Assembly: GCA_944989445.1 (NCBI GenBank)
Contig: CALYLW010000041.1
Location: forward strand, 1,436,001 to 1,500,000
DNA length: 64,000 nt
From: Ampullaceana balthica
Lineage: Eukaryota; Mollusca; Gastropoda; Lymnaeidae
Reading direction: 5' to 3'
In this document: piece by piece, positions 55,001 through 61,045 of the stretch
Numbering within the stretch: the first letter of the stretch is position 1
How the letters are laid out: each line of letters begins with the position of its first letter
Position numbers and translations under genes: made by a program
Notes under the pieces: model-generated
What the model was told of the DNA's origin: nothing
Seen by the model: the letters and a program-made list of their open reading frames with translations, nothing else
Database searches by the model: none

Positions 55001-55623
55001 GCCTGTGAACACTGCCTGACTTGCCAAACAGATCATCTGTCATGGTCTGTGGACGCAACTATCTTCTGCATAGAAGGAGTGTCTGTATAGGTAAGATAAG
55101 ACAAAAGATGCCAAACAAATAATTCTAAACTGTAACTTAATTTAAAGTAAATTATTTAAATCAATTACAACTCATAGGTCATAGCCTATGTCAGCCTATG
55201 TCGCTATGACTATGACATGAAATGAGTTATAATTATGAAACTAAAAGATTATTAATTAAAATATTAATTTAAACTTTAAACTGTTCATTGAAGTTGAAGT
55301 ATTTGAAGATGTCTCATACTCATTCACTCAGTTTTTCAGACTACAGTCACAGTTAATAAGTTAAAGTCTACAGTACAGTTCAGTCTCTGTACTCTTGTTT
55401 GTAAGTCTTAGGCTCTTAGTCTTAGAGAGAACTTAGTTTACTTAGCCTTAGACGAGTCTCATTTTCATTTTTCTCTCAGTCTCAGTTAGTTAACATAACT
55501 TAGTACTATACTATTACTATTACTAAACTAAAACTAAGTAAGTAACTTAGGCAATTATCATAATTCAATACCATCAACTTGTCCACCAGAAGTGCGGACT
55601 CCATCTTCTTCGGGCCCGGGCAT
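15171..55623 (-). CDS. MROH1: MROH1 orthologue, HEAT-repeat protein, 41 coding exons
   Basis: The whole gene was rebuilt exon by exon (coordinates in the next entries and in the entries for exons 1 and 23). All introns are GT-AG and all phases join, giving 5013 bases: 1,670 residues plus TAG. It is colinear from end to end with human MROH1 (about 1,640 residues), for example KFQPGVLPHFFVVQTIGNLA, EAILEYCANLDQALD, FSAYDILFNVWLQSKEAKLR, MAHHGYLE, MLCYGFVALYSPP, YATTILSAMMAGMDD and LLLKDASPLVRAKAAEA. The protein is an alpha-solenoid of HEAT repeats with no enzyme domain, signal peptide or membrane segment. Family knowledge: MROH1 and its nematode orthologue HPO-27 have been linked to RAB7-dependent lysosome fission; whether that holds here is inference. 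Introns make up about 87% of the locus and carry most of the window's transposons. Confidence 0.93.
15351..16203 (+). mobile_element. Non-autonomous Helitron with a TTG array
   Basis: It lies in the last MROH1 intron. The 5' end reads TCTCTCTATATATAAG after an A, and the 3' end reads CTAG before a T, preceded by the hairpin ACCTGG/CCGGGT, as expected for Helitrons, which insert between A and T without target duplication. The first 200 bases contain a TGTC run and a GTGAAATTTGGTACACG segment. The inside is almost entirely a (TTG)n compound microsatellite. No Rep or helicase coding sequence. Confidence 0.65.
15656..16171 (+). repeat. TTG compound microsatellite, about 515 bp
   Basis: Imperfect (TTG)n with interspersed GCT, TTT and GTA units. 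It produces long artificial poly-Gln/Asn/Thr frames on minus and Cys/Leu/Val frames on plus; none is a gene. Confidence 0.95.
19912..20174 (-). repeat. 37-bp minisatellite repeating the donor of MROH1 exon 34
   Basis: Seven units of about 37 bases abut exon 34 (20175-20292) on its donor side. On the minus strand each unit carries ATGAG followed by gtaggtgga, a copy of the GAG/gtaggt junction of the exon itself. Use of the extra donors would read GTAGGTGGATGA, i.e. an immediate stop. The units differ by single bases (TGTGG, TGTTG, TGCTG), so the array is not brand new. Confidence 0.9.
22605..23140 (-). mobile_element. Small inverted-repeat element, diverged copy
   Basis: Opposite-strand relative of the 5.1-6.2 kb pair, in MROH1 intron 29 (between exons 29 and 30). 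The element start is recognisable near 23135 (AAAATCCTTTATATTAACTC on minus) and the end near 22610 (ATAGTCAAAAACTTTG on minus). Part of the terminal block is repeated in inverse at about 22715. Strongly diverged and non-coding. Confidence 0.5.
23426..24097 (-). mobile_element. Possible piggyBac-type remnant with an orphan frame
   Basis: At 23426 the plus strand reads TTAACCCTTTGGAGGCAATG, the form of a piggyBac-family terminus at its TTAA target. The minus strand from 24097 to 23639 is open for 152 codons with an acidic run (SESDSDENNQENDEDQQ) and several Cys residues. I do not recognise the protein. Its first bases overlap the donor of MROH1 exon 29 in another frame, so the ATG may be accidental. 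No matching opposite terminus was found. Low confidence in the class. Confidence 0.35.
24098..40050 (-). CDS. MROH1: MROH1 central block, exons 15-29
   Basis: Exons on the minus strand: 40010-40050, 39678-39819, 34672-34766, 34257-34364, 33897-34016, 30242-30364, 29841-29990, 29500-29622, 28576-28655, 27705-27942, 27278-27382, 26627-26762, 25780-25892, 25290-25442, 24098-24252. Exon 15 is only 41 bases (NIPKPAQLIARLM) and joins exon 14 in phase. Exon 17 encodes an acidic/Lys-rich linker (ESDDDEEKEKKEEVEQEK) absent as such from the human protein. Exon 27 ends inside a minisatellite that repeats its donor. Exon 24 has a weak acceptor with almost no pyrimidine tract. The remaining exons match the human protein in order. 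Confidence 0.9.
24253..25289. other. MROH1 intron 28, nothing recognised
   Basis: The sequence is less AT-rich than most introns here but has no exon or repeat signature that I can name. Short open frames on both strands look like chance. Confidence 0.4.
25640..25820 (-). repeat. 42-bp in-frame minisatellite across the donor of MROH1 exon 27
   Basis: The last 29 bases of exon 27 plus the first 13 of the intron are repeated with a 42-base period. On the minus strand three successive copies end in GCTAAA followed by gtaagtgtgg, so donors lie after left exon ends 25780, 25738 and 25696. A fourth copy at 25654 has CAAG in place of GTAA. The period is a multiple of three and every unit stays open, encoding VSVV(A/V)YSVVNDLAK. 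The conserved protein needs only the first copy (YSVVNDLAK then VIGKKLP). Confidence 0.9.
28576..28655 (-). CDS. MROH1: MROH1 exon 23 (short, easily missed)
   Basis: An 80-base exon between a tgccag acceptor and an AT/gtatcc donor. It encodes MYIKAEPTTHLGTETRTLAM and NTISNL plus two bases that complete Ile with exon 24. It fits the MEFIRAEPPDSLRTPIRKKA-like part of the human protein and supplies the only phase that joins exon 22 to exon 24. No start-to-stop frame reveals it. Confidence 0.85.
28735..28932 (-). mobile_element. tRNA-derived SINE, family 1
   Basis: On the minus strand a tRNA-like head carries an A box (TGGTCTAAGTGGTAGCGC) and a B box (GGTTCGAGCCC). A central part follows (GTGAACGCTACATCACTTGC, CCGTCATGGACTGG) that is also present in the SINEs at 54.7 and 57 kb. 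The tail differs from theirs. It lies in MROH1 intron 22. Confidence 0.8.
29030..29437 (+). pseudogene. Decayed LINE-A 3' end
   Basis: Matches about 470-941 of the element at the window start (CATCTTCTGTATGGGACCCA, the FLVP/ARTNTY region, then the terminal hairpin CTTCTGTATAGAAGGAGCGT), with many substitutions, deletions and a gap around the RFITGE segment. The tail is followed by a GATAAGATA repeat. No function left. Confidence 0.8.
31570..31835 (-). mobile_element. Decayed tRNA-like SINE
   Basis: On the minus strand, GTGGCATAGTGATAATAGC resembles an A box and TGATTCAAGTCC a B box, about 35 bases apart, followed by 150 bases of body. No clover-leaf can be closed, so it is not a tRNA gene. 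Family not identified. Confidence 0.35.
32151..32513. mobile_element. Terminal-inverted-repeat DNA transposon, non-autonomous
   Basis: Ends TACCGTGTCTTCC and GGAATATATGGTA are diverged inverted repeats, followed inward by GCGTATAAGACGAC and its inverse, each present twice. The GTATAAGACGAC terminus is typical of a widespread short DNA transposon type in animals. No coding sequence. Confidence 0.65.
35607..37672 (+). pseudogene. LINE-C ORF2 C-terminus, split by a DNA transposon
   Basis: Left part 35607-35781 encodes KLNSFHLRCLRRILGIKWQD and SLRWLGHVKRMSP; right part 37266-37672 continues with GRIPKDLLYGELALGKRKTG and STWRTVVKEG. After a one-base frameshift the C-terminal zinc motif CKSCGK ... 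DCHSRIGLHSHSRKC appears, and an ATT-rich tail follows. The two halves join without loss once the inserted element and one copy of its target duplication are removed. 5' truncated. Confidence 0.85.
35782..37265. mobile_element. Mutator-like (?) element with long TIRs and 9-bp TSD
   Basis: The element begins GGCACGGG and ends with the inverse of GGCATCCG. It is flanked by perfect 9-base direct repeats GCCCGGGCC (35773-35781 and 37266-37274). The termini, about 130 bases each, consist of inverted tandem repeats of a 14-15-base unit of the form TCAAAAYAGCGACYG. Long TIRs and a 9-base duplication fit the Mutator superfamily. The inside (about 35.95-37.1 kb) has no transposase frame, and an hAT-like end (CAGTGGTTCCAATC) sits near 35961. 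Confidence 0.7.
37673..39677. other. Part of MROH1 intron 16, nothing recognised
   Basis: Two kilobases of AT-rich intron sequence without exon signature or clear repeat. Confidence 0.5.
40905..41880 (-). pseudogene. hAT transposase remnant (GTF2IRD2/ZBED-like), copy 2
   Basis: A minus-strand frame (41202-40912) reads YTTGEFLKRCMRKVLGILCS, LSRNTIAKWICEMVTDV and EFIAFSLGFDESNNTADIAQ, which matches the GEF(I/V)K(E/K)C, LS..T(V/I) and DESTDI.DTAQLA motifs of GTF2IRD2/EPM2AIP1-like hAT transposases. Upstream fragments with a CLIC-like knuckle are frame-broken. The GCGGGCCACATTTG segment near 41850 is typical of the terminal region of such elements. The catalytic core downstream is missing. Confidence 0.7.
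42091..50135 (-). CDS. MROH1: MROH1 N-terminal block, exons 2-14
   Basis: Exons on the minus strand: 49990-50135, 49508-49639, 48604-48766, 48178-48276, 47503-47654, 46574-46714, 46159-46251, 44424-44502, 43893-44006, 43236-43309, 42898-43020, 42490-42594, 42091-42235. They cover about the first third of the protein. Exon 2 encodes MAMALIDSAHDND, the first HEAT helix pair; exon 4 the conserved EVSPEWQTAASGVLVALG; exon 10 KLVGILLGKLETKDEKIKTG; exon 14 VLWPYLLELVVPEQYMTASG. Each exon boundary matches a consensus donor and acceptor, and each reading frame is open only in the phase demanded by its neighbours. Confidence 0.92.
44740..45125 (+). mobile_element. LINE-B 3' end fragment
   Basis: Matches the end of the reading frame and 3' region of the copy at 58.2-58.9 kb (CHNFFSDS, then KQWNSLPLHIRS-like, then the GAGCCCAGCTGCTTGCTGGG tail and ATT repeats), with several indels. 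It lies in the MROH1 intron between exons 8 and 9, beside an hAT remnant. Confidence 0.75.
45130..45779 (-). pseudogene. hAT element 5' part with BED zinc finger, copy 1
   Basis: From the right on minus: the terminal region GATGGACAAACTACTGCC and GCGGGCCACATGCGGCCCGC, an untranslated stretch, then a start at 45435 giving MSAAKKRKIEGECCVFNDEW and TAKYCFTSVGRKAV. Next comes TGA where the first BED cysteine region should begin, and after a frame change SVFKEYNLKRHYSTKHLDFV, the His part of the zinc finger. This is the N-terminus of a GTF2IRD2-like hAT transposase, broken and truncated. Confidence 0.7.
46757..47359. mobile_element. hAT-type MITE with 8-bp target duplication
   Basis: Ends AGGGCTG ... 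CAGCCCT(A) with ATTAATCG repeats inside both termini. The direct repeat ATATTTTT flanks it (46749-46756 and 47360-47367). It holds a second short element at 47014-47196 and lies in MROH1 intron 6. Confidence 0.7.
47014..47196. mobile_element. Short TIR element nested in the hAT MITE
   Basis: Inverted ends CAATGTTCCCTCTAAG and (inverse strand) CAATGTTCCCTTTAAG, 183 bases apart. Flanking 8-mers agree at six of eight positions. Non-coding. Confidence 0.65.
48922..49499. mobile_element. hAT-type element abutting MROH1 exon 3
   Basis: Inverted ends share GGCGGATTAAG (left end degenerate, right end CAGGGGCGGATTAAG on minus). A perfect 8-base direct repeat ACTGTTAC flanks it at 48914-48921 and 49500-49507. 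The right copy is the first eight bases of the intron, so the element sits 8 bases from the splice junction. A tRNA-like segment with an A-box-like (TGGTCTTGAGGTAGAAAGTC) and a B-box-like part occurs at about 49160-49230. Confidence 0.8.
50136..51025. other. MROH1 intron 1, exon-proximal part
   Basis: AT-rich intron sequence between exon 2 and the Helitron; nothing recognised. Confidence 0.5.
51026..53354 (-). mobile_element. Helitron, non-autonomous, 2.3 kb
   Basis: On the minus strand the 5' end is TCTAATATATAAAGC, preceded by A. The 3' end is GGTATTTGGCTAG, followed by T, with an imperfect hairpin (ACCT/AGGT) just before it, so both Helitron rules (A-T insertion, CTAG end) are met. It lies in MROH1 intron 1. 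A remnant of a repetitive coding region is inside; no Rep or helicase domain is left. Confidence 0.6.
51400..51959 (-). pseudogene. Degenerate coiled-coil repeat frame inside the Helitron
   Basis: The minus strand starts MENKHSEQQKDSFNDESL and continues as tandem 23-residue units of the type RLETHESRKLRLETVRKTVS followed by EQR (period 69 bases), interrupted by TAG and TGA stops. Charged R-L-E-T/E-x-R repeats of this kind are common near the N-terminus of Helitron Rep-helicase proteins, which supports the Helitron call. The longer-looking plus-strand frame over it is a shadow. Confidence 0.55.
53400..54600. other. MROH1 intron 1, middle part, with one half of an inverted repeat pair
   Basis: Mostly AT-rich. 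The part 53640-53980 is an inverted, diverged copy of about 56310-56700 (shared GAGAGCTCACTCTTCAAAGA and TTGTTGAGTTAACTGT). The repeat family is not identified, although the GAGCTGAAATTTGGCAGAC segment of the right-hand copy resembles other short elements in the window. Confidence 0.5.
54663..54945 (+). mobile_element. tRNA-derived SINE, family 2 (LINE-A tail)
   Basis: The tRNA-like head has an A box (TGGTCGAGTGGCAGCGC) and a B box (GGTTCGAATCC). The shared central domain follows (GTGAACGCTGCATCACTTGC ... GTCATGGTCTGTGG). The 3' end GACGCAACTATCTTCTGCAT, then AGAAGGAGCGTCTGT, folds as in LINE-A, and a GATAAGA tail closes it. Not a tRNA gene: the head has no proper acceptor stem and runs on into the SINE body. 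Confidence 0.85.
54831..55140 (+). repeat. Tandem duplication of the SINE 3' half and its flank
   Basis: A 155-base unit (ACCCACAAAGCCGTGGCCTG onwards, including the flanking ATAATTCTAAACTGTAACT) occurs twice in a row. The flank is included, so the duplication happened after insertion. Confidence 0.9.
55141..55571. other. MROH1 intron 1, exon-1 side
   Basis: Contains an imperfect palindrome around 55165-55240 (AACTCAT ... ATGAGTT) and a stretch rich in CTTAG/CTAAG words at 55380-55560. No gene seen. Confidence 0.4.
55572..55623 (-). CDS. MROH1: MROH1 exon 1, coding part
   Basis: The minus strand reads ATG and encodes MPGPEEDGVRTSGGQVD plus one base, up to a donor gtattg. The leftover G plus AA of exon 2 makes Glu, giving QVDEMAMALIDS in frame; other frames here do not join. 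An in-frame TGA lies 9 bases upstream of the ATG, with one more ATG (55627-55629) between. The position sits in a local GC-rich spot. The donor is weak, and no protein match is possible for so short a segment. If wrong, translation could start at the first ATG of exon 2, which has a good context. Confidence 0.6.
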
Positions 55624-56309
55624 TATCATTCAGAATATTAAATTAAAAAAGCAATATTCGCTGTTTATTTTCTAAACTTAGTTGTGAGAAGAACTAGGCA
55701 ATTTACTTCCACATTGTAATAACATAACAAAGTTTCCTCCTTCTTGCTTGGGTTCAATCATGTGACAGTGTAACATCCGGAAAAAATATTTACAATAATA
55801 CAAATTTAAAACGAAAGTGAAAGTGCAGTTTAAACCATTTCCGGTAGTAATGTGCGCATTTTTCCAAGAGCCTTAATTAATTATTCAAAATTTGGCTCAG
55901 GCTGAATATCTATCAAACACTCATTTAGGAGCTGAAATATAAGCATTTTTTAAAACCACATTAGCATTATTTTTTTTTGTATTGCAGACTTAACTAAACT
56001 TATTTTTTATTATGTCAAAAATAAGGGCCTAGATTTACCCAAAAAAGATTTCATAAACATAAAGTAAAGTAAGTAAAGGCTACTAATTTCATCTTACATT
56101 GACTAATATATTTGAATTTATCATGGATACCTGGGTACACGCATGTCACCAAATAAATTTGATATTTGCTTATATGACTAATGGGCTTTTGGCCTTATTT
56201 TTTAAAGTTATAACATGGTTTTATTTAGCTTGACATTCTGTGTGTGTGTGTGTGTTAGTATCAAATTCAAATCTTGCAGCGTCATTTTGACGCACATCGG
56301 GCGACATCG

Positions 56310-56700
56310 CATTGCTCGATTGAGCTGAAATTTGGCAGACAGCTGTTTCTCCTGTGACAACGCAATGTCCCCAAATTTCATTTAATTTGCACAGTCCAGC
56401 TATCAAGTCATTTGGTTTTTGTAGCAAATGTATTTACTGTTAACTCAACAAGGTCTCCGAGGTAATCAAAGGAAATAATTAATACATTAATTTTTTTTAT
56501 TTTCTTTGAAGAGTGAGCTCTCATAACAAATTGTAATTGTTACAACCCAGCGAAGTTAGAGACATACAAATTACATTAAATTTTTAAAAATAATTACATA
56601 AACAATGGGTATAATAAGGATTTTTACAAACACGCTTTTATTCCAATGCACTTAAAAGGACAAAATGCAATTTGTCACGTCTACAACACAAAAGCGTGGG
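56310..56700 (-). repeat. Unclassified interspersed repeat, inverted partner of 53640-53980
   Basis: It shares several blocks with 53640-53980 in inverse orientation. A TG microsatellite lies near its left edge (about 56241-56255). Confidence 0.5.
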
Positions 56701-56767
56701 TGCGCAGCATATTCATATTAAGATTAATATCATGCATGTTTTTAGGATTGTACAGTGGAATTTGCAT

Positions 56768-56889
56768 AAATATGGCATGAGCTAAGAATAAGACCCGGCT
56801 TTTTTCTTCTTAATTCAAATAGAGCATTTGCAATAATAACCTCCCTTTTTATTGACATGAGTAGAGTCAATTTGGGCCATGGCCATTTC
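56768..56889 (-). pseudogene. Broken partial copy of MROH1 exon 2
   Basis: On the minus strand the copy starts at AAATGGCCATGGCCC, exactly the first base of exon 2, and follows the exon through GGAGGTTATT, GCAAATGCTCT, TTTGAATTA and AAAAAAGCCGG to CATGCCATATTTAT. About 13 bases are deleted near the middle, three are inserted, and an in-frame TGA results. The last part of the exon is missing. It lies upstream of the gene, 6.7 kb from the real exon, and its first base lies just beyond a SINE tail. Confidence 0.85.
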
Positions 56890-56899
56890 GTATAATTCT

Positions 56900-57191
56900 T
56901 ATACTTATCTTATCTTATCTACACAGACGCTCCTTCTATGCAGAAGATAGTTGCGTCCACAGACCATGACAGATGATCTGTTGGCGAGTGATGCAGCATT
57001 CACAGGCCACGGCTTTGTGGGTTCCACGCATTACCCAGCCGCCTAACTACACTACACTAGGTACCCATTCGGAGTGGGGTGACTCAGGGACGCCCTAAGC
57101 CCCGGGAACAAACCCTTGCCTTCACACGGATTCGAACCCGTGACCATCGGTACGACAGTCCAGTGCGCTGCCACTCGACCACCCACGAGTC
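56900..57191 (-). mobile_element. tRNA-derived SINE, family 2, opposite strand
   Basis: The same family as the 54.7-kb copy: head at 57191 with A box TGGTCGAGTGGCAGCGC and B box GGTTCGAATCC, the central domain, and the LINE-A-like 3' hairpin at about 56921-56952. A tail of GATAA units runs up to the MROH1 exon 2 fragment. Confidence 0.85.
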
Positions 57192-57224
57192 CTCATGGTG
57201 TTTCATAATTAACTAGTAGCCTTC

Positions 57225-57408
57225 CAGGGCCGGCTTTAGGCATATATGCCTATATGCAAACCAGGCAGCCGTCTAGCCTCCGATTAGTCTCATCATTAGT
57301 GGGGGTCTCGCACAAGAATCTTTCCATATTTATTATTTATTTTCTATTACATTTAGGGTCACCAAATTCACCTCGCCTAGGGCCCCCAATTCCCTTAGGC
57401 CGGCCCTG
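57225..57408. mobile_element. hAT-type MITE
   Basis: Inverted ends CAGGGCCGGCTTTAGGC and CCTTAGGCCGGCCCTG enclose 184 non-coding bases. A second hAT-like end (CAGGGGTCAGCAAACT) occurs nearby at about 57732. Confidence 0.7.
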
Positions 57409-58082
57409 CTAGTACCCATACCATTGGTTTTCCATGCTTGGTGCCTATGCTTTTATTTTTGTAGACATGAGGACATTTATGTTGTAATTTAAATTTATAT
57501 TACAATTACGGCAGTTTGAGGACCACAAGTGGAAAAAACTGCATCCCAGGGTGGCACTACTTCTCTATAAATCGGTGGACGGCATTCTAGGAAAAGCGTA
57601 CAATGAGATACTGGAGCTCTTGAATGAATCTAAAAGATGCTATACTGTTTATTAAACCTGAAAATTCTGACATAATTAGATAATACGATTTTAATAAGAG
57701 TGGAATTGAAAAAAAAGGCCCATCATTTAGCGCAGGGGTCAGCAAACTTTTTTTCACCCTTGGCCGGCTAACAAAATGACGATCTCGGGCGCATAACCAT
57801 TCTAGAAGAAAAACGAAGGTTAAGTTTAGCCTTCCGTTTTAATCGCGGGTCTCCACTGGGCACTAAAAAAATGTGTATATTTATTTTTAAAAAAAACAAC
57901 AACAACAAAACAATCAAACCAACAAACAACAACGGCAATGAATAATTTACAAAAATACAAATACATGTAACATATTTTTGGGGTAAAAGTTATCAAAGAA
58001 GGCGAACTTATTTAAGACATATAAGAAAAGATAGCTACATCAGTGTGCGCACATGTGTGACAACTGACAACACAAATCTTAA

Positions 58083-59330
58083 TACAGTCGGACCTCTCTA
58101 AGAGCGAACTCAAAGAGACCAGAAAAAAAATCGACGTACGGAGTTTTCGAGTTAGGGAAATTGGCGCTATAGGCACATAGTAATTTCATCAATCACATCT
58201 GTCGTTCTGCCTACACCGCCATTCGTCAGATCAGCTCATTCCTTCATTACTTAACAGTTAGTGCAACAAAAAATCTAGTCTGTGCTCTTGTTCTAGCTCG
58301 TATTGATTATTGCAATTCTCTTCTGTCAGGTGCGCCAAACAATGCATTGAAAAACTACAGAAAGTTCAAAATTCAGTTGCCAGACTAGTTCTGAAGGCAA
58401 AAAAACATGACCATGTTACTCCGCTACTTTACCTACTTCATTGGCTACCCATACAAGCTCGAATTGATTACAAACTGGCTGTTCTCTGTCACAACTTCTT
58501 TTCTGACTCATCCACTTCCTATCTTACTGAGCTTCTGTCGGTCTACTCACCCAGTCGTCAGCTACGCTCTTCTGCTGACACACGTATTCTCTGTGTTCCT
58601 AAGACACGAACTAAAACGTTTGGCGAAAGGTCATTCTCTTTTTGTGCAGCCAAACAATGGAATTCTCTACCATTACACATCCGTAGTCCGTAGTATTCCC
58701 AACTACCAAGTCCTTCAAGACTGCAATTAAGACACATCTTTTCAAAATGTATTTACATAATTAATGAAACAACATTTTCTTTAATGATTAACGTAGCTTA
58801 TGTGTAATGTACTGTCCTTTATGTTGTTACTATGGTATGAATGGTTATTTAATTATTATATGTATGTTATGATCTCCATGTAAAGCGCTGTGAGCCCGGT
58901 TCCTTGCTGGGATACAGCGCTTTATAAATTATCAATTATTATTAATCAAGGATAATGATATTGAGAGGGTCGTGCGACGACCATACAAGCGAGAAGGCTT
59001 GACAGGGGGGAGAGGCGGTGTCTGATGTTTCATATGAAAGGAAGCCGACAGCTTTAAAATACCGACACCATTGAGAAATCCCCCCCCCCTCGTCCCACAG
59101 TGGGATCGGGGGATTAAGATTTTTCCTTTTACTTGTTTTACACAAACGCCTCGGAAAATTCGACTTACGGAGGTTGGAAGCCAAAAATCTTCGATTTAAG
59201 GAGATCTAAAATAATTAGTGACTAATTTAATTAGTCTTATGGAATTTTGCCGGGACCTAACAATTAATTCGATATAGAAATAGGGCGGTTTTCGACTTAG
59301 GGAAGTTCGACTTAGCGAGGTCCGACTGTA
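58083..59330. mobile_element. Pogo/Tigger-like MITE carrying a nested LINE-B
   Basis: Perfectly opposed ends TACAGTCGGACCTC(T) and (G)AGGTCCGACTGTA with TA at each border, the form of Tc1/mariner-pogo elements. Only about 490 bases belong to the element; 58190-58945 is an inserted LINE 3' end. Confidence 0.75.
58190..58945 (+). pseudogene. LINE-B reverse transcriptase C-terminus and 3' end
   Basis: Reading starts NHICRSAYTAIRQISSFLHY and continues with LVLARIDYCNSLLSGAP. After a frameshift near 58350 it goes on as LQKVQNSVARLVLKAKKHDH, VTPLLYLLHWLPIQARIDYK and KQWNSLPLHIRSP. The 3' end forms a 10-base-pair hairpin, AAAGCGCTGT (58882-58891) with ACAGCGCTTT (58914-58923), before an ATT tail. 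It is the longest of four related fragments in the window. Confidence 0.85.
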
Positions 59331-60270
59331 ATGATAATTTAATAGTTAATATTATAGAGGATAGTAAATTTTAGGCACAAAAAAGCGGGGATTTTCTCGC
59401 AACTATTTTAGAATGTAGAATTCTGAATTTAAATTTTCAAATTGTTATGAAACGTCTCCTGTGCGATATTTTCTATCAAGCACATTCATCATTTAAATAC
59501 CGCTGATGCGCCGGACGAAGTAAAATTTTGATAAGTAATGTTTAATTGATAATTAATTATTAGCAGCGGAGTTAAAAAAAAGAACTTAATATTAATAACG
59601 CGAGCTCTCCTGACATGAAAACACTAAAATACATTGTAATAAACAATATGGTGTATTCATTGGGGAGAATGATTATAAAGAACACGCCAATGCTCAATCA
59701 AAACGGTTACCCTTTTTTCAAAAATATAATTGCTAAATGGAAATTAGTTTAGCCACTTTATATATTATATGGCTAAATTGATTGTGACACTGTCTTAGTA
59801 ACTGAATTATTTAGACCAATGATTTCATGTTGAATGTTGTATTCGACGTCGAATGAATACGACAGGTCGACACCTTGCCTTCGCCTAGCACGTTTGCTTG
59901 CAACATTCAAACATCAAGTGGCTAGAACTATGAAGTGCACAGTTCCATACACATATTTTGGAATCTTTTTCATAAAATTGGGGATAACCAGGCTGTCTTT
60001 CCAGTAGGCATTAGCCTAGAGCTTACAAACTTTTCCTGGTCTTACTACATCACTACGAACTTGTTACTTGTTTAAGAGCTTAAGGGCCTATGAGTGCCTT
60101 ATGAGTATGTGTATGAAAATGAAAGCCAGAACAATAAATAAAATATAAATGGATAAATTAAAAATATATTAGAAATAGAGGATAAAATGTATAAACCCTT
60201 ATTTTAGTGCCCTAGCCCTAACCATGTAATTGTAAATGTAAGATAAGAATTTTAGCTGTATACAATACAG
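59331..60270. other. Intergenic, nothing recognised
   Basis: No gene or clear repeat seen in this AT-rich stretch. Confidence 0.5.
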
Positions 60271-60659
60271 CAGTGCTTATCAAACTCAAAGTGGTGGTCC
60301 GCAGACTGATGACGGTCCGTGGGCCATACGCTGCCAGTCTGCAGAATTTATCAAGAAAGGACAGAAAAATATAATTGTAATCCCTTTTTTGCAACTATTA
60401 ATACTAACCCAATGGAATAAGTATTAGATAGTGTTATTAATATACTAAATAACTGGTATTTTATTTATAACTATTAAATTAAATTTAAGAACATAATTGA
60501 ATATGTCAATTTTTCGTTAATAAGCACATAAAATGAAACACATTAATTTCATAAAATAAAATAAATAACATTTGGCTACCACGTCAGTACAGTGATTGAG
60601 TGAAAATAGTTCACCGATCCCTGGTGTAATGGATAAATTCTAAAGTTTGAGAACCACTG
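60271..60659. mobile_element. hAT-type MITE
   Basis: Ends CAGTGCTTATCAAACT and (minus) CAGTGGTTCTCAAACT. Flanking 8-mers CAATACAG and GTATACAG agree at six of eight positions. Inside is GTCCGTGGGCCATACGCTGC, usual for hAT termini. Non-coding. Confidence 0.75.
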
Positions 60660-61045
60660 GTATACAGTATGATCAGTATGTTAAATTTTCTGCCGTTTGT
60701 ATCAGCTAAGTAAAGTCCTAATGGCATCCTCAAATGTCATTTCCCATATCAAGACTTTTCAATTGAAAGTAATATCAAGGAAGATAGTCATGTTTCTTCA
60801 ATTGTTGACAAAAAATTAGATGTGATTAGCTTCAGTTTTAGTTTAGGAAAAAAAAATGTTCACATTCATAATTTGTTCCAAATATTAAATGTCATAGAGA
60901 TTCTGAAACAATTTACATTTTCAAAACTTGTCACCACCATATTATCTATTTTATATTGTCAACCAACATTAATGAAAACAAAAAGAAATTTAATTTATCA
61001 GTAATTTCATCTTCCAGATCTGATAGATATATCGGAGAAAAAAGC

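Noticed and set aside
55572..55605. Alternative frame MESALLVDKLM as the MROH1 N-terminus.
   Set aside because: It would leave phase 0 at the donor, which does not read into exon 2; the MPGPEEDG frame does.
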